Shown in pieces: positions 47,231 through 59,626 of a stretch of 64,000 bases of DNA. Both the position numbers and the translations under genes were made by a program. The notes under the pieces are model-generated. The model searched no databases. It saw only the letters and a program-made list of their open reading frames with translations, and was not told where the DNA came from. The DNA lies in NCBI GenBank assembly GCA_035222895.1, contig JAVYIG010000416.1, forward strand, positions 363,001-427,000. The letters are read 5' to 3'. The stretch's first letter is position 1. Each line of letters begins with the position of its first letter. The DNA is from Strongylocentrotus droebachiensis (taxonomy: Eukaryota; Echinodermata; Echinoidea; Camarodonta; Strongylocentrotidae).

Positions 47231-48127
47231 CACTATTCTTTCTTTTCTTCTTTCTTTATTTCTTTCTTTCTATTTCTCTCTTTCTATTTCTCGTTGACAT
47301 ACTTTTTCCAAAAAGTGGGGGAGGGGTCGAGCCCCCTGAGCCCCATAGCGAGGGCCATGGGACGTAAAAATGACAGAATTAAAAGTGTCGGAGGTAAAAA
47401 ATAAATATCAGAGATAAAAACGTCAAAGGGTAAACAAAGAAAGCCTACCAGAATTTCTTCGCCTGGCAATTAGGTCTATGTCAGGCTGCGATGTAAGTAA
47501 TTTAAGTTTCGGTTTTTTAAAGAAATGAGAATTATGCCGTAAGATGCTAGACAAATATCGGGACTTCTCTAGATCTAGTTGCTCTGACATGGAAAAACCG
47601 ATAGTGTACGACATATTGAAATCATGAAAACGATATAAAGATTCTCTGTATATTCATTCGAAATTCCCTCACTGTCTTTTCAGTGCAAATTTCATTATGA
47701 AAATGTTGCTCTTTAAACAGTGTGTATCTAGAGATTGTGGCACCCAGGGCAAACAACAATATTTCGCCCCACCTAAATTGTCAGCTCACAATGTAAAACT
47801 TGTCAGTGTTATTGTACTAAACGCGGGATTGGCTACCCAATGTGTTTTCTTTAATTAACATTCTTATCATAATACTTTTGCATAATGTGAACGAAATTAA
47901 TTAATAGTTCTTGAGCTACTATGAAAAAGTTGATGGTAGAATGCAAGAAACTGCGTTTCTTAGGGAGAAAGCGAAACAAAAAATTTCCCGTTTGTCATTT
48001 TCTCCCATGCTTCATTGCATAGGAATCAAGAAAGGATCTGAAAAAAGAAATAAAAACAAAAAAGAGAAGGACATGTGGCAAAAAAGGTGCACTAAAAAGG
48101 TTTGTGACAGTGAAGTCGGGTCATTCC

Positions 48128-48535
48128 CGCGGTACTAGGACACCTACCCCCTGGACATCCACCCCCTGGTCAACTACCTCCTAGGACAACTACCCCCTAG
48201 GGCAACCACCCTCTAGGACGAATACCCCCGGGACAACTACCCCCGGACAACTAACCCCCAGACAATGACCCCCTAGGACAACTACCCTAGGACAACTACC
48301 CCCGGACAAGTACCCCCTAACTATCCTAGAGGGTAGTTGTCCGGGGGTAGTTGTCCTAGAGGATGATTGTCGTAGGGGGTAGTTGTCGTAGGGGGTAGTT
48401 GTCCGGGGGTAGTCGTCCTTGAGGGTGGTTGCCCTAAGGGGTAGTTGCCCTAGGGGGTAGTTGGCCTAGGGGGTAGTTGACTGAGAGTGGTTACCCGGGG
48501 GTGGATGTCCAGGGGGTAGGTGTCCGGATACGTAT
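48128..48535. repeat. Foldback minisatellite, right arm
   Basis: GGACAACTACCCCC units to about 48325, then the complementary GGGTAGTTGTCC units to about 48535. This is the counterpart of 33300-33665. Confidence 0.85.
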
Positions 48536-49084
48536 TCCCGCATGTGATAGCAATTTCGGAAATGTGACAGCGAAGATAAATAAATACTTTCCTAACTTCT
48601 TTCCAAATGCTCTCGTGAATCTATTGTTTGAATATTTTCTTCATGATGCACCCATCCCTCCCCTTCATACACCACACTCATCAAACAAGAGCACTTAAAT
48701 GTTCCAGGGGCTCTTTGCTTTGGACATAAAACCATGCAGCTAAACGTTCGAACAAAAGTGCAAAGGGAAAATTGGCCTGACAACACTTGCAGTGCAAGAA
48801 AACAAGCTAGGGTTCCGGAGTTCCGTCGGAAGTTGTTGAAAATCACCGATAAACACGACGGCAAAAAAAAAAAAGATCCAAAAACCCACGGTGTGTTAAC
48901 AAAAAGAAGATGAAAACTCCGACCGAAACTCCACTGGTTTTTCCAGTGTCGATGTTCGCTCTCAAAAAACCGGTGAACTATTCTAGTGTTCTCACTTCAG
49001 CCATAGCACATGCAGTGATAACAGGCACTATTCATTAAAAAAAAAAAAATGTAGCAGACACAGACGTCCTTTTTTTCTTCTTTT

Positions 49085-49185
49085 TCAGTAGTGTAGTCGC
49101 TGCATTATTGAAGAGCGCTTAGAGACTTCTGACAAAGTAAGTGTTAGGCGCTATATTATAAGCACTGTAATTATTATTATTAATT
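49085..49185 (+). mobile_element. SINE/LINE tail, right arm only
   Basis: AAGAGCGCTTAGAGACTTCTG, then TTAGGCGCTATATTATAAGC and an (ATT)n tail. It is nearly the same as 41505-41640 and absent from the left arm near 31965. Confidence 0.65.
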
Positions 49186-49285
49186 GTCCTAGGGGTAGCT
49201 GTCCTAGAGGGTGGTTGTCCTAGGGGGTAGTTGACTGGGGATGGTTATCCGGGGGTGGATGTCCAGGGGATATGTGTCCGGATAC
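49186..49285. repeat. GGGTAGTTGTCC minisatellite
   Basis: Short array, the mirror of 31790-31962. Confidence 0.8.
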
Positions 49286-50825
49286 GGATGTAGGCATGTA
49301 GCAATTCGGATGTTCAGGGCAACATGAGCCCGCGGCTCACCACCCTGATCAGACATGAACGATAACGACGATAAATTGTTCCCTATTCGTTGCCTGCCGC
49401 TCTCCTGCTATTCATGCGAGAGAAAATAATGAGCATTTTAAATCGTTGTTTGAAATCCCATCACAACGATGTATACATTTGTATTCATTGATTTCATTCT
49501 CAAATGATTCGAATTATTTTATTTTATATATCGTCTGTTTGGAGCCAGAAGGATATTAACTCTAAATTATAGTATATGGCTTCTGGCTCCACACAAAAAC
49601 ATTTTCAACTGATACATAACTAAGCATGAATATGGACAGAATTGTATGACTCTCAGTTTTCAGAACTTACACATTAACAAAAATTACAACATAATTACTA
49701 TTTCCATAATTATTTCGAATATAATATATACAACATTTTCTGGATACAATTTGCAACAGTAGGTTTTTTTCCCCTACAAGATTCAATTAATTCCAACGTA
49801 ATTCTTCTAGAAACGAAGCGGTGAGTCTTGGTATAAATTTAAACGCCCTCCTACCCCATATTCCTCAACCCCCTCCCTTACAAATTGAAATTAAAGGAGT
49901 AACCTATTTTATGGTCTCGTTGGAATCGCTCGGGGAGCGAGTTTTTTTTAGGATAGGCCACGCCCAACGTTAATAACTGTGCGCCAATCATTGCATTCTT
50001 TCAGAAGAAGTCACGTGGGTTGTATCCAGTGGCGGATCCAGGGGGGCCCGGGCCCCCATCCCAGGGAAAAAAAACCGTGTAAAAACACGTTAATTTTACC
50101 CTTTTTTTAGATGGGCCCCATCCCCTGGCGCTCAAGGGGGGGGGGGGGGGGGGAAGATTTTTCAAATTTTCGAGGGCCAAAAAAAAAAAAAATCTGAAGA
50201 AGTGTCAGTTAACTACCTGCCTTTAAGTTCTGATCAGGCCTATATTGCCGCAAAACAATTATATTTGTTTTATTCTGTATTGTTCTGTTTTAGTATTGCT
50301 TCGTCTAAAGAAATGTGGGGATAACTGCATAACTACGCTGGAGGTGATGATGGTTAAAGGACGGATCCGTACTTGCAGGATGCCACCATTCCCTGGCGAA
50401 GTCAGACTTATTGAACAAGGGGGGGGGGGGGGGCACAGCCGGTGGGTAACAGACAAAATAATAGAGTCGCATAATAGTTCCATGGATTACCCTATTTTAG
50501 CGCATGAGCAGATAGGAGGGGTGGCATTGGCCCACTGTCCTCTGGCTACCCCTATGCTTGCATTCCTGTACTCACAGCAAACAAGGCCCCTTCCGACCGG
50601 ATGCCCTCTAACAACAAGCAACTACGGTATGCGTTGATCGAAAGTGCATTGGTAAATTATAGATTAATGTTTGACTGAGGGACATCAGTGCCCAAGCGGA
50701 GATTCGAACCTTTAACATCTTGACTTAAAGTTGATTGAATGAACCAAGGCACCAGGAAGCTCCAGACCCTCTAGGCTCCTCTCCTCTTCTGATCACCCCT
50801 TCTCTTATCAAACGTTATCACCATG

Positions 50826-50865
<40 letters not shown>

Positions 50866-51078
50866 CTCCCTTTCGTGCTACTGCACTTTCCATGTAGTGA
50901 GAGTTATTCAAGTACAAAAGAAAACAATGGTCAAGGTGGCGATTCCTGATACAGGATGATTCTGTTTGCCCAAGCCCTTCCTGGCATTTTCAGAACACCA
51001 CCAAATATTCATTTGTACAAGCTTCGCAGCCAATTTCACATCATTCTGTTGTCATACCTGAGGTTTCATCAACTAGAG

Positions 51079-51359
51079 ATGGCTCAAGAGCGACCACGGA
51101 ACCCTCAGCCAACTCGTGTTGGTCTGTGGTGCGTGCCTCGATCCACTTCCACCGTTTTAACCAAATGTCTGAGCGCCATTGACGGAATGGAAGTCTATCT
51201 CGAGCTTTACTCCTACGCTTCTCTCCTTAGAGGCTATTACTCGACGTCGACAGGTCGTCAGCTTCCTTGCGACATCGTCGGGAACGAGGCGGTCTACTCA
51301 GAGGCAAACGACATCTGGGAGAAAAATGTCGGCTATCGAATGCTGCCGAGATGGATGTC
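51079..51359 (+). CDS. Exon 1 of right sulfotransferase-like gene
   Basis: Residues 1-93 plus two bases of codon 94. The start is at ATGGCTCAAG; an ACTAG acceptor-like site five bases upstream allows a 5' UTR intron. An in-frame reading extends upstream to 50956 but is not conserved at its start in the left arm. Confidence 0.8.
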
Positions 51360-54300
51360 GTAAGTATTATTTTTTTGATCAGGTATATCACGAAAAAAAT
51401 CAACTTCCACCGGATTCCCGTCCCTCCTTGTAGTCTGTGTCAGAAGGGCGTCATCGTGCACCCTGCCCATATCATTTTTTCTTTAAACCAACTTTTCGTA
51501 TTGCCTGAAGTGTTTAGCTACTTAATGTTTATGTACCCATTGTCAAATCGTGTCGCATGGAGTTGGAAATATGCCCATTATATTTAGCGACCCATATAGA
51601 TTTTTTTATGAAATTTCAATATTAGCAAATATTTTGAATTAGAAACCGTACAATCATAAATATCATAACTTCTCTGAGAAATATTAAAAGGACAATTGAG
51701 TAGCAGTGATATTTTCCCTTTTAACGAGGCTCCGACGAAATAAACAAAACAAAAAAGTTATACAATTTACACTAAAAACCGATGCCATCTTGACTTTCAA
51801 CTAGTAGCTTAAAGTTGTCTACATTTTGCTATAAATTTGTTAAAGAGTGATTTTAATTTGTTTGTGGGCATAAAATTGTGCATACATGAGATAAAATTCT
51901 ACAGGTATAGCCAGCTAAATAGCTTCTCTCACTTGTGATTTTATGCACGATCAAGTCCCATTGGCTATTGTGAGCAAAACCCCATTGACTGTGCATAAGT
52001 TAGATGGGGCACGATTCTGACAATAAAAATATTATTGGCATACTTAGTAAGGTGTAAACAGTCAAGTAATCTTCAGACATGCATAAATGTACGGAACAGC
52101 ATATAATTTTGTTAATCATTATTTTCTTTGCAATAAAGATTGAGAACTTTGTACTGCTTGACGTTTACAAATCAAAGACGTTAAAATCAACAATTTGAGA
52201 CCCGATCGAATGCACATAACCAATGCAGAAAATAATAGGAACGATTTTGTGTTTGTTTTATTTTCACGCGGGTTTTCATGGCATCAACTTCTTATACATT
52301 GGGTTGATGATTTAGAGACTTGCTCACCTAAACTAAAAGAAATAGAAAATGGTTTCTTTCCTACCTTGTCTCGTAGACACAACTGTTGCAACCGATAGTT
52401 AGGACAATTTATCTCACAAGGTGAATAATAGGTAGTGGTTCAAATATTGCACAGTACCCGTAGAAAGAACATGTAAGACTATTTACAAAGTAATGTCGCT
52501 TCTTTGCGGATGAAGTAAGTGAGAAGAAACTCTTAATCCCTATAACGTAATATAAAGCCTTAGAACTGAGTAGAGAAACAAGCGAAGAAGTAAGACATGA
52601 ATTATGATGAAGCTAAATAAGCTTTGGTGTAGACTTTAGGCTCTCTCTAAAGACGTGTGCTCTATAAGAACAGCTCAGGAGAAGTGATGAATAAAGGTGT
52701 GGCAATACCTGGGTGGTTGCACATCCCAATCACATAGGATGTGGAATGTGCTTGCCAGAATAACTGCACATCCCAATACTGTAGGGCTTAGAATGTTCTT
52801 GTCAGAGGAAGTATGTGTGGCACTCTAATAATGTTACAGGTGTCACTATAGAAATGGGTGACAATTGAATAAAAGGCCAGACTTCAAGCCACACAAGAAA
52901 GACAAGACAATAATATTTAAAATTGTAAAGTTCTTCTAAGGTCAAGTGACTACAGTAGCTCCCCTCTAGATTTGTTGTGGAATGAAAAGTAGCAACAAAT
53001 TGATGAGGAAATACTTGAAAATACGAAAATATGGTAATACTGTTGAAACACAGTAGGTTAAGTATACTTCACCCAACTTCGAAAAAGTCCACGTACCTTG
53101 CTGGCTACCTAATCGGTTCTTCTAAGATCAAGTCACTACAATGACATGTTCCTGTTGCCGGGTGTCTGTTTTTGCCTAATACATTGTATAAGGCGAATCG
53201 CGATTAATGCCATGTAGTTTTTAGATACAGGTTTAAGTGATTATTAAAGCTTGATATTGTACGTAGATTTAACAAATTCAAGATTCGCTGACTCACAGAT
53301 TAAAAATAAACCACTCAAAAGTTGATATTTGGCCAAGAAATATCAGTCCCCTCTCCTGATAAAATTTGTCCTTACCTTTGAATTTAACGCCTGGATCATA
53401 CTAAATGTGACATTTTTGCAACTTAATTCACAAGTTCATTGATTTAGCTAAAAAAGGTTCGGAATCTTTCCATTGGAGAATTGTGATCAATCTATTTGTA
53501 AGTTGTTATATATATTGTACTCCCGGGTTACACCTATGAGTCTACTTATAGGCCTACTATATACTATTTCTACTATAAAAACTACTACAACTACTACTAC
53601 TACTACTACAACTACTACTACCACGACGACGACGACGACCAGTGGCGGATCCAGGGGGGCCGGGGGCCGGCATCTTCAACAAGCCCGCCCCCCCCCCCTG
53701 TGGAAAAAAAGAAGGAAAAGAAGGAAGGAAAAAAAAGGGGGGAAAGATTTTTTTTTTGTGTGAAAAAAGTGTCCCTTCCCCCCAAGCCACTGAACGAAAT
53801 ATCTGACGACGTAATTTTTCCAATTTCCGGGGCAAAATAAAAAAATGTGGAGAGAAAGGGCCCGCGGAACGGCGGGGATCGGGAGCTTCCAGCTCCCTCC
53901 CCCCACACTTTTTTGACAAAGTATATTAAAGAGAAATAGAAATAAAAAGAGCAAGAAAGAAAGAATAGTTAAAGGGAGTGGGTAGTCAGTTTCCATGTGT
54001 AGAAGACCGTAATTCGCTGACACCAGACTTGGTGGAAATACCATTAATGGGAGTACAAATCTGCACACAGCAAACCCGTTGGCCAGTCAAGAATTACCCC
54101 CTAGTCTCTCGGAGCATGCTCGGAGATTCTTCGGGCGAAGGAAAAGCAAATCATTACATAAGGTCTAATGGTCATAAAACTCAAGGCTAACCCTGGTGAT
54201 TGACAACACATGTTATTGGGTAAACACCCGAACGGTGTCGAATTCCCCATGAGAGTTGACTTCTATGCCAGTGTCACAACAAAATAAGGTATTAAAAAAT

Positions 54301-57300
54301 GCTCATCTGACCGTAATTAAACGCCTAAAACCCCTGAGCTTCCGGGGGCTCTGCCCCCTGGACTCAACCAACGGCCCTAAGGCGGCCCCCCTGATACTCA
54401 TCTGACCGCAATTTAGTGCCTAAAACGCTTGTGCTTCTGGGGGCTCCGCCCGCTGGACCCCACGCCAATCAGTTTCCTGCCAGTGTCACGAATAAGGTAT
54501 AAAAATATGTTCATCTGACCGTAATTAAACGCCTAAAACCCCTGAGCTTCCGGGGGGCTCTGCCCCCTGGACTCAACCAACGGCCCTAAGGCGGGCCCCC
54601 TGATATTCATCTGACTGTAATTTAGTGCCTAAAACCCCTGAGCTTCTGGGGGCTCCGCCCGCTGGACCTCACGCCAATCAGTGTCCTGCCAGTGTCACAA
54701 ATAAGGTATAAAAATATGTTCATCTGACCGTAATCAAATGCCTAAAACCTCTGAGATTCCGGGGTTTCCGCACCCTCGACCCCACCAGGGACCCTAAGGC
54801 GGGCCCCTGAATGCTTGTTTGACCGTAATTTATTGCCTTAATCCCCTGAGTTTCCGGGAGCGGACAAGGTATCAAAATATGTTCATCTGACCACAGACGC
54901 GTAGCCATGGGGGCGGTGGGGGCGCCCCCCCAAAAAAAAATCACCGGCCAAAAAAAAGAGAGGAGAGAAAAAGAAGAGGACGTAGGAAGAAAAAGGAGCA
55001 GACAAAAAACATTTTTGAAATTCAGACAAGGATTAAGAGTCGAGAACGGGACAACGAGTCGTCTTCTTTCTTAAATAATTTTAATGAAACGTCAAAGCTT
55101 CTGCGCTTTGCGCAGAAGGGGGGAGGGGACTGAATTCAGACAAGGATTAAGAGTCGAGAATGGAAAAACGAATCGTCTTCTTTCTTTATTAATTTAATAA
55201 AACATCAAAGCTTCCGCGCTTCGCCCATGAGGGGGGGGGGGGGGGTGGGACTGAATTTATACAAGAATTAAGTGTCGAGAATGGTAATACGATTCGTCTT
55301 CTTTCTCTAATGATTTAATGAAACGTAAAAGCTTCCGCGCTTCGTGCAGAAGGGGGGGGGGGCCGAATTCAGACAAGAATTAAGAGTCGAGAATGGTAAT
55401 ACGAATCGTCTTCTTTCTCTAATGATTTAATGAAACGTAAAAGCTTCCGCGCTCTGCGCGGGAGGGGGAAACTGAATTCAAACGAGGATAAGAGTCGACA
55501 ACGGTACAACAAATCGGTTTCTTTCTCTAATGATTTAATGAAACGTAAAAGCTTCGGCGCTTCGCGCGGGAGGGGGGGGGGGGTAAACTGAATTCAGACG
55601 AGGATTATTTTCGAGAACGCTACAACGAATCGTCTTCTTTGTCTGATAATTTAATGAAACGTCAAAGCTTCGGCGCTTTGCGGAGGAGGGAGGGGGAAAT
55701 CGCCCCTCCCTGCACCCCCCACTACGTCAATGCAGGTCACCATTACGTACCGATATTTGGCTCGCATAATTTCAAATTTGGGCCCCCCTAAGAAATCCTG
55801 GATCTGCGACTGGTGTAGAGCCTCTTAAGCGTTGGGAGCCCCAAAAGTTTGATGGTAAAATTTGACTCAAATTGTATCATAATGTGAAAGAGGATCTAAT
55901 TTAAGACATATTTCTGCGAGGGTTTTCAAAACAAATGCGTTTAAAGTCAAATATTGATGAAAGAATACAAAATTTAGATTTTTCTGCGTACAACAGAAAA
56001 CCCAAATTATTGTTCTGCTTCTAATGATGCTAACTTAATATCAGGGTGGACTTCCCCTCCCTGTATTCAATAATGAGCAGAAAAGTGTAATCTTTTCCTT
56101 TTTCTATCAGACCATTTTTCTTCAACATGTCTCAGCAACAATTTGTTTATATTCTCTCAGCAAAATAAACCAACATTTCAAATATATACAGGGCGTCTAT
56201 AGGTTTTTTGTTGTTAACAAAACTTTAAAAAGTTACGCAAAACGTTGTTTGAATATAAAGCTAAAATCTGACCGAACGTTGCCTGCCCCGTAAATCGGGC
56301 CTGAGCGAATTATCGATTTTCAAATTTTCTGGAGCAAAAAAATATATAATTTAGTGCTCACTACCCCCCCCCCCCCCCCCCCCCCCACCCCCTCCCCCAC
56401 TATGCGAATTATCGGCCGGCTATTTCGCCGCTAAATATTTTCTCACGAATTGGGCCCCCTCCCCTGCCGCCGGCTGGATCCGCCCCTGACGACGACTACT
56501 ACTACTACTACTACTACTATTACAACTTGTCAGCTAGCACAGACTATAATATGACACTTTATCCGCAATTCCTAAACCCTTGAGCAGAGCCTAGATCTGT
56601 CAGTTTCTGGCAATGTCTAGAGCAGCTTGATTAATTACAGAGTATATCGTAGTCACATTTTGCAGACACTGTTACACACAGTAACAGACGTCACTTGCTG
56701 AAATTAGGGACTTTTAGATTTGCGTGGACTGATACGTGAGACGTCCATTGAAGGCAGTGCATTAAAAGGACGTCGATCGTAGCATAGACCTATTGTCTTC
56801 GTGCGAATCTAAAAGTCCCTATTGTTTTGAGTCTCCGTTCTTCCATTCTTTTCAGATATCAGACAATCAAGGAAGATCTCGAAAATGCAAGCAGTCAGTA
56901 CGTTCTGCTCAAGGAAATGGCGTCAAATCCGATTGACCCTCACTGTCTTCCCGAAGGATACAAATACACCTTCCTCATTCGGGATCCATCGCGGGTTTTC
57001 ACTTCGGCTCGGAAAATAGCGGGGTCTAAGTATGCCGAGGTCGGTATGATACCCTCCGAAGCTGATTTCGATTTAATCCGAGATGACCCGATCGACAATC
57101 AACCAATGAAATGGTTCGAAAATCAACATCGGCTTTGGAAATACGTGAAAGAGATTATCGACCCAAACCCGATTGTCCTCGACGCTTCCGACATCGTCTC
57201 CAGACCAGGACCAACTATCAAGGCATTCTGCAATGCCGTCGGGTTTCCATACAGCGATGAGCTACTTCAATTGAAGCCTACAAGTGAAATTCCAAACAAT

Positions 57301-57495
57301 TTTGTCACAGCAGGTAAAAACGTGTTCAAGGAGATGTTCATGTATTATGAGAGAGCTTTCACGAGCACGCGTTTTGTGCCAGACGAGCTTGGTTCAATAC
57401 CACGTGATCAGCTGACAGATGACGTCATCAGATGTGTAGATTATTCGATGCCGTTTTATCAGGAGATGCTTGAGAGCAAGCTATGTGTTTCGTAG
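51079..57495 (+). CDS. Sulfotransferase-like P-loop protein, right-arm copy (2 exons)
   Basis: Exons 51079-51359 and 56856-57495 join across a 5.5 kb intron to give 306 aa in one frame. Donor GATGTC|GTAAGT and acceptor TTTTCAG|ATATC split serine 94. Motifs: C18-V-P-R-S-T-S-T25 phosphate loop, I135-R-D-P-S-R140 3'-phosphate region, and D203 to Y226 with SRPGPTIKAFC and GFPY. The family uses PAPS as sulfate donor; the acceptor cannot be told from sequence. There is no signal peptide or membrane anchor after the chosen start, so a cytosolic enzyme is likely. The six differences from the left copy (positions 7, 74, 194, 198, 221, 281) all avoid the motifs, consistent with constraint on both. The intron holds a hAT-like element and a MITE absent from the left arm. 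Confidence 0.82.
54285..54895. repeat. CTGACCGTAATTAAATGCC tandem array
   Basis: About six units, same order of submotifs as 3415-3945. Pairs of units alternate (a longer one with CAACCAACGGCCCTAAGG and a shorter one), hinting at a two-unit higher-order repeat. Confidence 0.8.
55015..55695. repeat. Hairpin satellite, about 6 units
   Basis: Same unit and orientation as 4040-5330, with long G runs (up to about 15 nt) between units. Confidence 0.85.
56706..56820 (-). mobile_element. 115-bp MITE, AGGGACTTTTAGATT family, copy 3
   Basis: Same family as copies 1 and 2 in the opposite orientation. It is flanked by ATT on both sides (56703-56705 and 56821-56823). The left arm at about 21510 has a single copy of the site (GACATTGTTTT), confirming a 3-bp duplication. 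It lies about 35 bp upstream of the exon 2 acceptor, so it may touch the branch-point region. Confidence 0.9.
56856..57495 (+). CDS. Exon 2 of right sulfotransferase-like gene
   Basis: 640 bp; last base of codon 94 to residue 306 and TAG. Contains the RDPSR and SRPGPTIKAFC motifs. Confidence 0.85.
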
Positions 57496-58037
57496 ATCTC
57501 GATCTATATTAAAGATACTATGTTCCTTTTGCAGCCAACATCAAATTATGTAGAACTTTGCAGGAATTATGAATATGTCATGTATGCCCTATGGCCTATC
57601 TGTGAAATTTAAACGATAGCAGACTAGCAGTGTCCTAGTATTCGAATTATGCAAGGAAACCTGTTTACTTTCTAGACGCAATGTTCCCGGAACCACCGGT
57701 AGGTGGCGCACGACACGACTAATGCTTTAACGGAACACTCTCAATTACTTTCGTAGTAAAATACCTGGTAATGACCTAAAATGCCCCAGATATGTATGTT
57801 GTAGCCAACATTTTGACATTGTATCGCATGGAACGCCTTAGAATGGTTTGAAGAGGGTTAAAACGCTGAAAAACATACGAAACAGTATATATCTGAGCCA
57901 AAAAGTGAATTTTATTATTTTATTTAAATGACCTGTGACGTCACACAGAACGTCATCTTCGGCATCATAGGTCTTGGAAGCAACGTCTTCGGAAGCATTC
58001 GGATGCTCGGAAATGTCACCCAAACAAAGTTGGGCTT

Positions 58038-58933
58038 AATTGCAGAATACCCTACCATATTGTTAGTCTTCATATATTAGCCGTAGATATAGATTGTGAT
58101 TTTATTATTTGCGATAACGGTGATACAGGTATTGAAGATTGTATAATGCAAGTGTTTGAATTCATTTGGTGGATGAAAAGTTGAATTCTACGCCGTTTTG
58201 TGCGCCATTGCAGCGCTGAGTTTGATGTGTTTGTCGCTAATTTGTGACAAATCTAGATGGTATCCTGATGGTATTTCATGCAAAATGTCTGTTAAATTGA
58301 TAAGCACTGATTCTTGTCCTTACCTTTGTCTTGTTTATTGTCTGTTATAGTCATTTAATAGATGAATTACTTGAATTCTAAGCCCATTTCAGTAACACAA
58401 AATGTCCAGCCCGCTCATAGTCCCACACACGTATTTGTTTGTACCTTGTGCCCTCTTTTACACTGCTAGTCTGCTTTCAAAGACCCTATTAGATATTTCA
58501 ATCAACAAGTACTGTCTCGTTCTAAAAATACAAAAGAAAAATAATAGTTTTGTGCTTTTTTAATCAACAAGTGTGAGTCTTTGGTCGATGGTCGTTGGTC
58601 GTTGGTCGTTGGCTTCTTTTTTAATACTTGTGAGTCTTTGGTCGATGGTCGATGGTCGTTGGTCGTTGGCTCTTTTAAACAAATATGCCTCACTATTTGG
58701 TCGATGGTCATTGGTCTCTTTTTCTAATATTTGTCAGACTGTTGGTCGATGGTCGTTGGACTCTTCCATTCAATAGTATTTGGTCGATGGTCGTTGGTTT
58801 CAATTTGTAATATTTGTCAGACTGTTGGTCGATGGTCGTTGGACTCTTGGCTTCTAGTTTATATTTCTAATATTCGTCAGACTGTTAGGCCTAGTTCTAA
58901 TTCTGTAAAACCGTGGTAGGGTATTCTGCAATT
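58038..58933. mobile_element. 896-bp element with perfect 20-bp terminal inverted repeats
   Basis: The sequence AATTGCAGAATACCCTACCA at 58038-58057 is repeated as its exact complement at 58914-58933. A minisatellite occupies the right third. No coding sequence was seen and no clear target duplication found. Confidence 0.75.
58573..58880. repeat. TTGGTCGATGGTCGTTGG minisatellite
   Basis: About eight clusters of TTGGTCGATGGTCGTTGG, separated by AT-rich spacers containing TAATATTTGTCAGACTG or similar. Readings across it (repeats of W-S-M/L-V) are compositional. Confidence 0.85.
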
Positions 58934-59082
58934 GTTCCCAAAGTTGAAAGTTCAAGATGATCATGAGGCAAATGGCATCAATGATGGGTAAGTGAAAATG
59001 TGATTTTTTTTTCTTCAAATTGATACAAAATTTGAGCGATTTTGAGCGAGTAACTTTTTAACTGTTTAGATTTTACACTACT

Positions 59083-59180
59083 GAAAAAACGCACAAAATT
59101 AAGTGTCCGGTTACTCAATTATGTTTTTTGGCAACATATTCTGAAAAAAACGCACAAAATTAAGTGTCCGGTTACTCAAG
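59083..59180. repeat. Tandem duplication, about 38-bp unit
   Basis: CTGAAAAAACGCACAAAATT and GTGTCCGGTTACTCAA appear twice about 60 bp apart. Confidence 0.8.
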
Positions 59181-59284
59181 TCCCCACCCTACCTATTACC
59201 GTCCAAAATTTCCTTGAGGTGTTGTTAGGTCAGTCCCCTCATACAAAGGACAGACATCATTACCAGCATATTTTCATGCGCGTG

Positions 59285-59364
59285 AATTCACGTCAACCGG
59301 GCAGGATATGAACTATTGCTTGTCAATTCACGTCAACCGGGCAGGATATGAACTATTGCTTGTC
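59285..59364. repeat. Exact 40-bp tandem duplication
   Basis: Two copies of a 40-bp unit (starting AATTCACGTCAACCGGGCAG) lie head to tail with no visible change, so the duplication is recent. Confidence 0.9.
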
Positions 59365-59626
59365 AGGCGGATTCCTGACTAGGAGCTCTCCATGTTTGTG
59401 CTCACCGAGATCTTAACACGATATTAATCAACATTTACATCACATATACAACCATTTTTTACTTACGATGTCAGTGTTTTCAAGCAATTTCTGTCCATAA
59501 CGGGCATCGCTTGAACACTTCTTCTTCGTAGGGAACTGCTGAAACTGAATGCGCATGCACGGTACTGTAATAGACATGTATACTCTTGAACTTGGCGTAT
59601 TTATGCATACATTCTATATTAATAAT

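Larger units (their letters stand above)
53640..56488. mobile_element. 2.8 kb non-autonomous hAT-like element in the sulfotransferase-like intron
   Basis: Ends CAGTGGCGGATCCAG and, inverted, CAGGGGCGGATCCAG. It is flanked by ACGACGAC on both sides (53632-53639 and 56489-56496); the target is a GAC repeat, so the duplication is plausible but not unique. The left arm trinucleotide array at 21665-21835 is uninterrupted. The interior has the CTGACCGTAATTAAA array, an internal hAT-like end (CAGACGCGTAGCCATGG, 54893), the hairpin satellite, a further internal end near 55813 and a C run at 56366. No transposase is present. Confidence 0.82.

Noticed and set aside
2363..56488. CRISPR-like interpretation of the regularly spaced hairpin repeats
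   Set aside because: The spacers are not unique; whole units of about 100 bp are repeated, so it is a satellite, and the window is clearly eukaryotic.
58502..58919. Repeat protein readings rich in W-S-M-V
   Set aside because: Generated by the 18-bp minisatellite, open on both strands.
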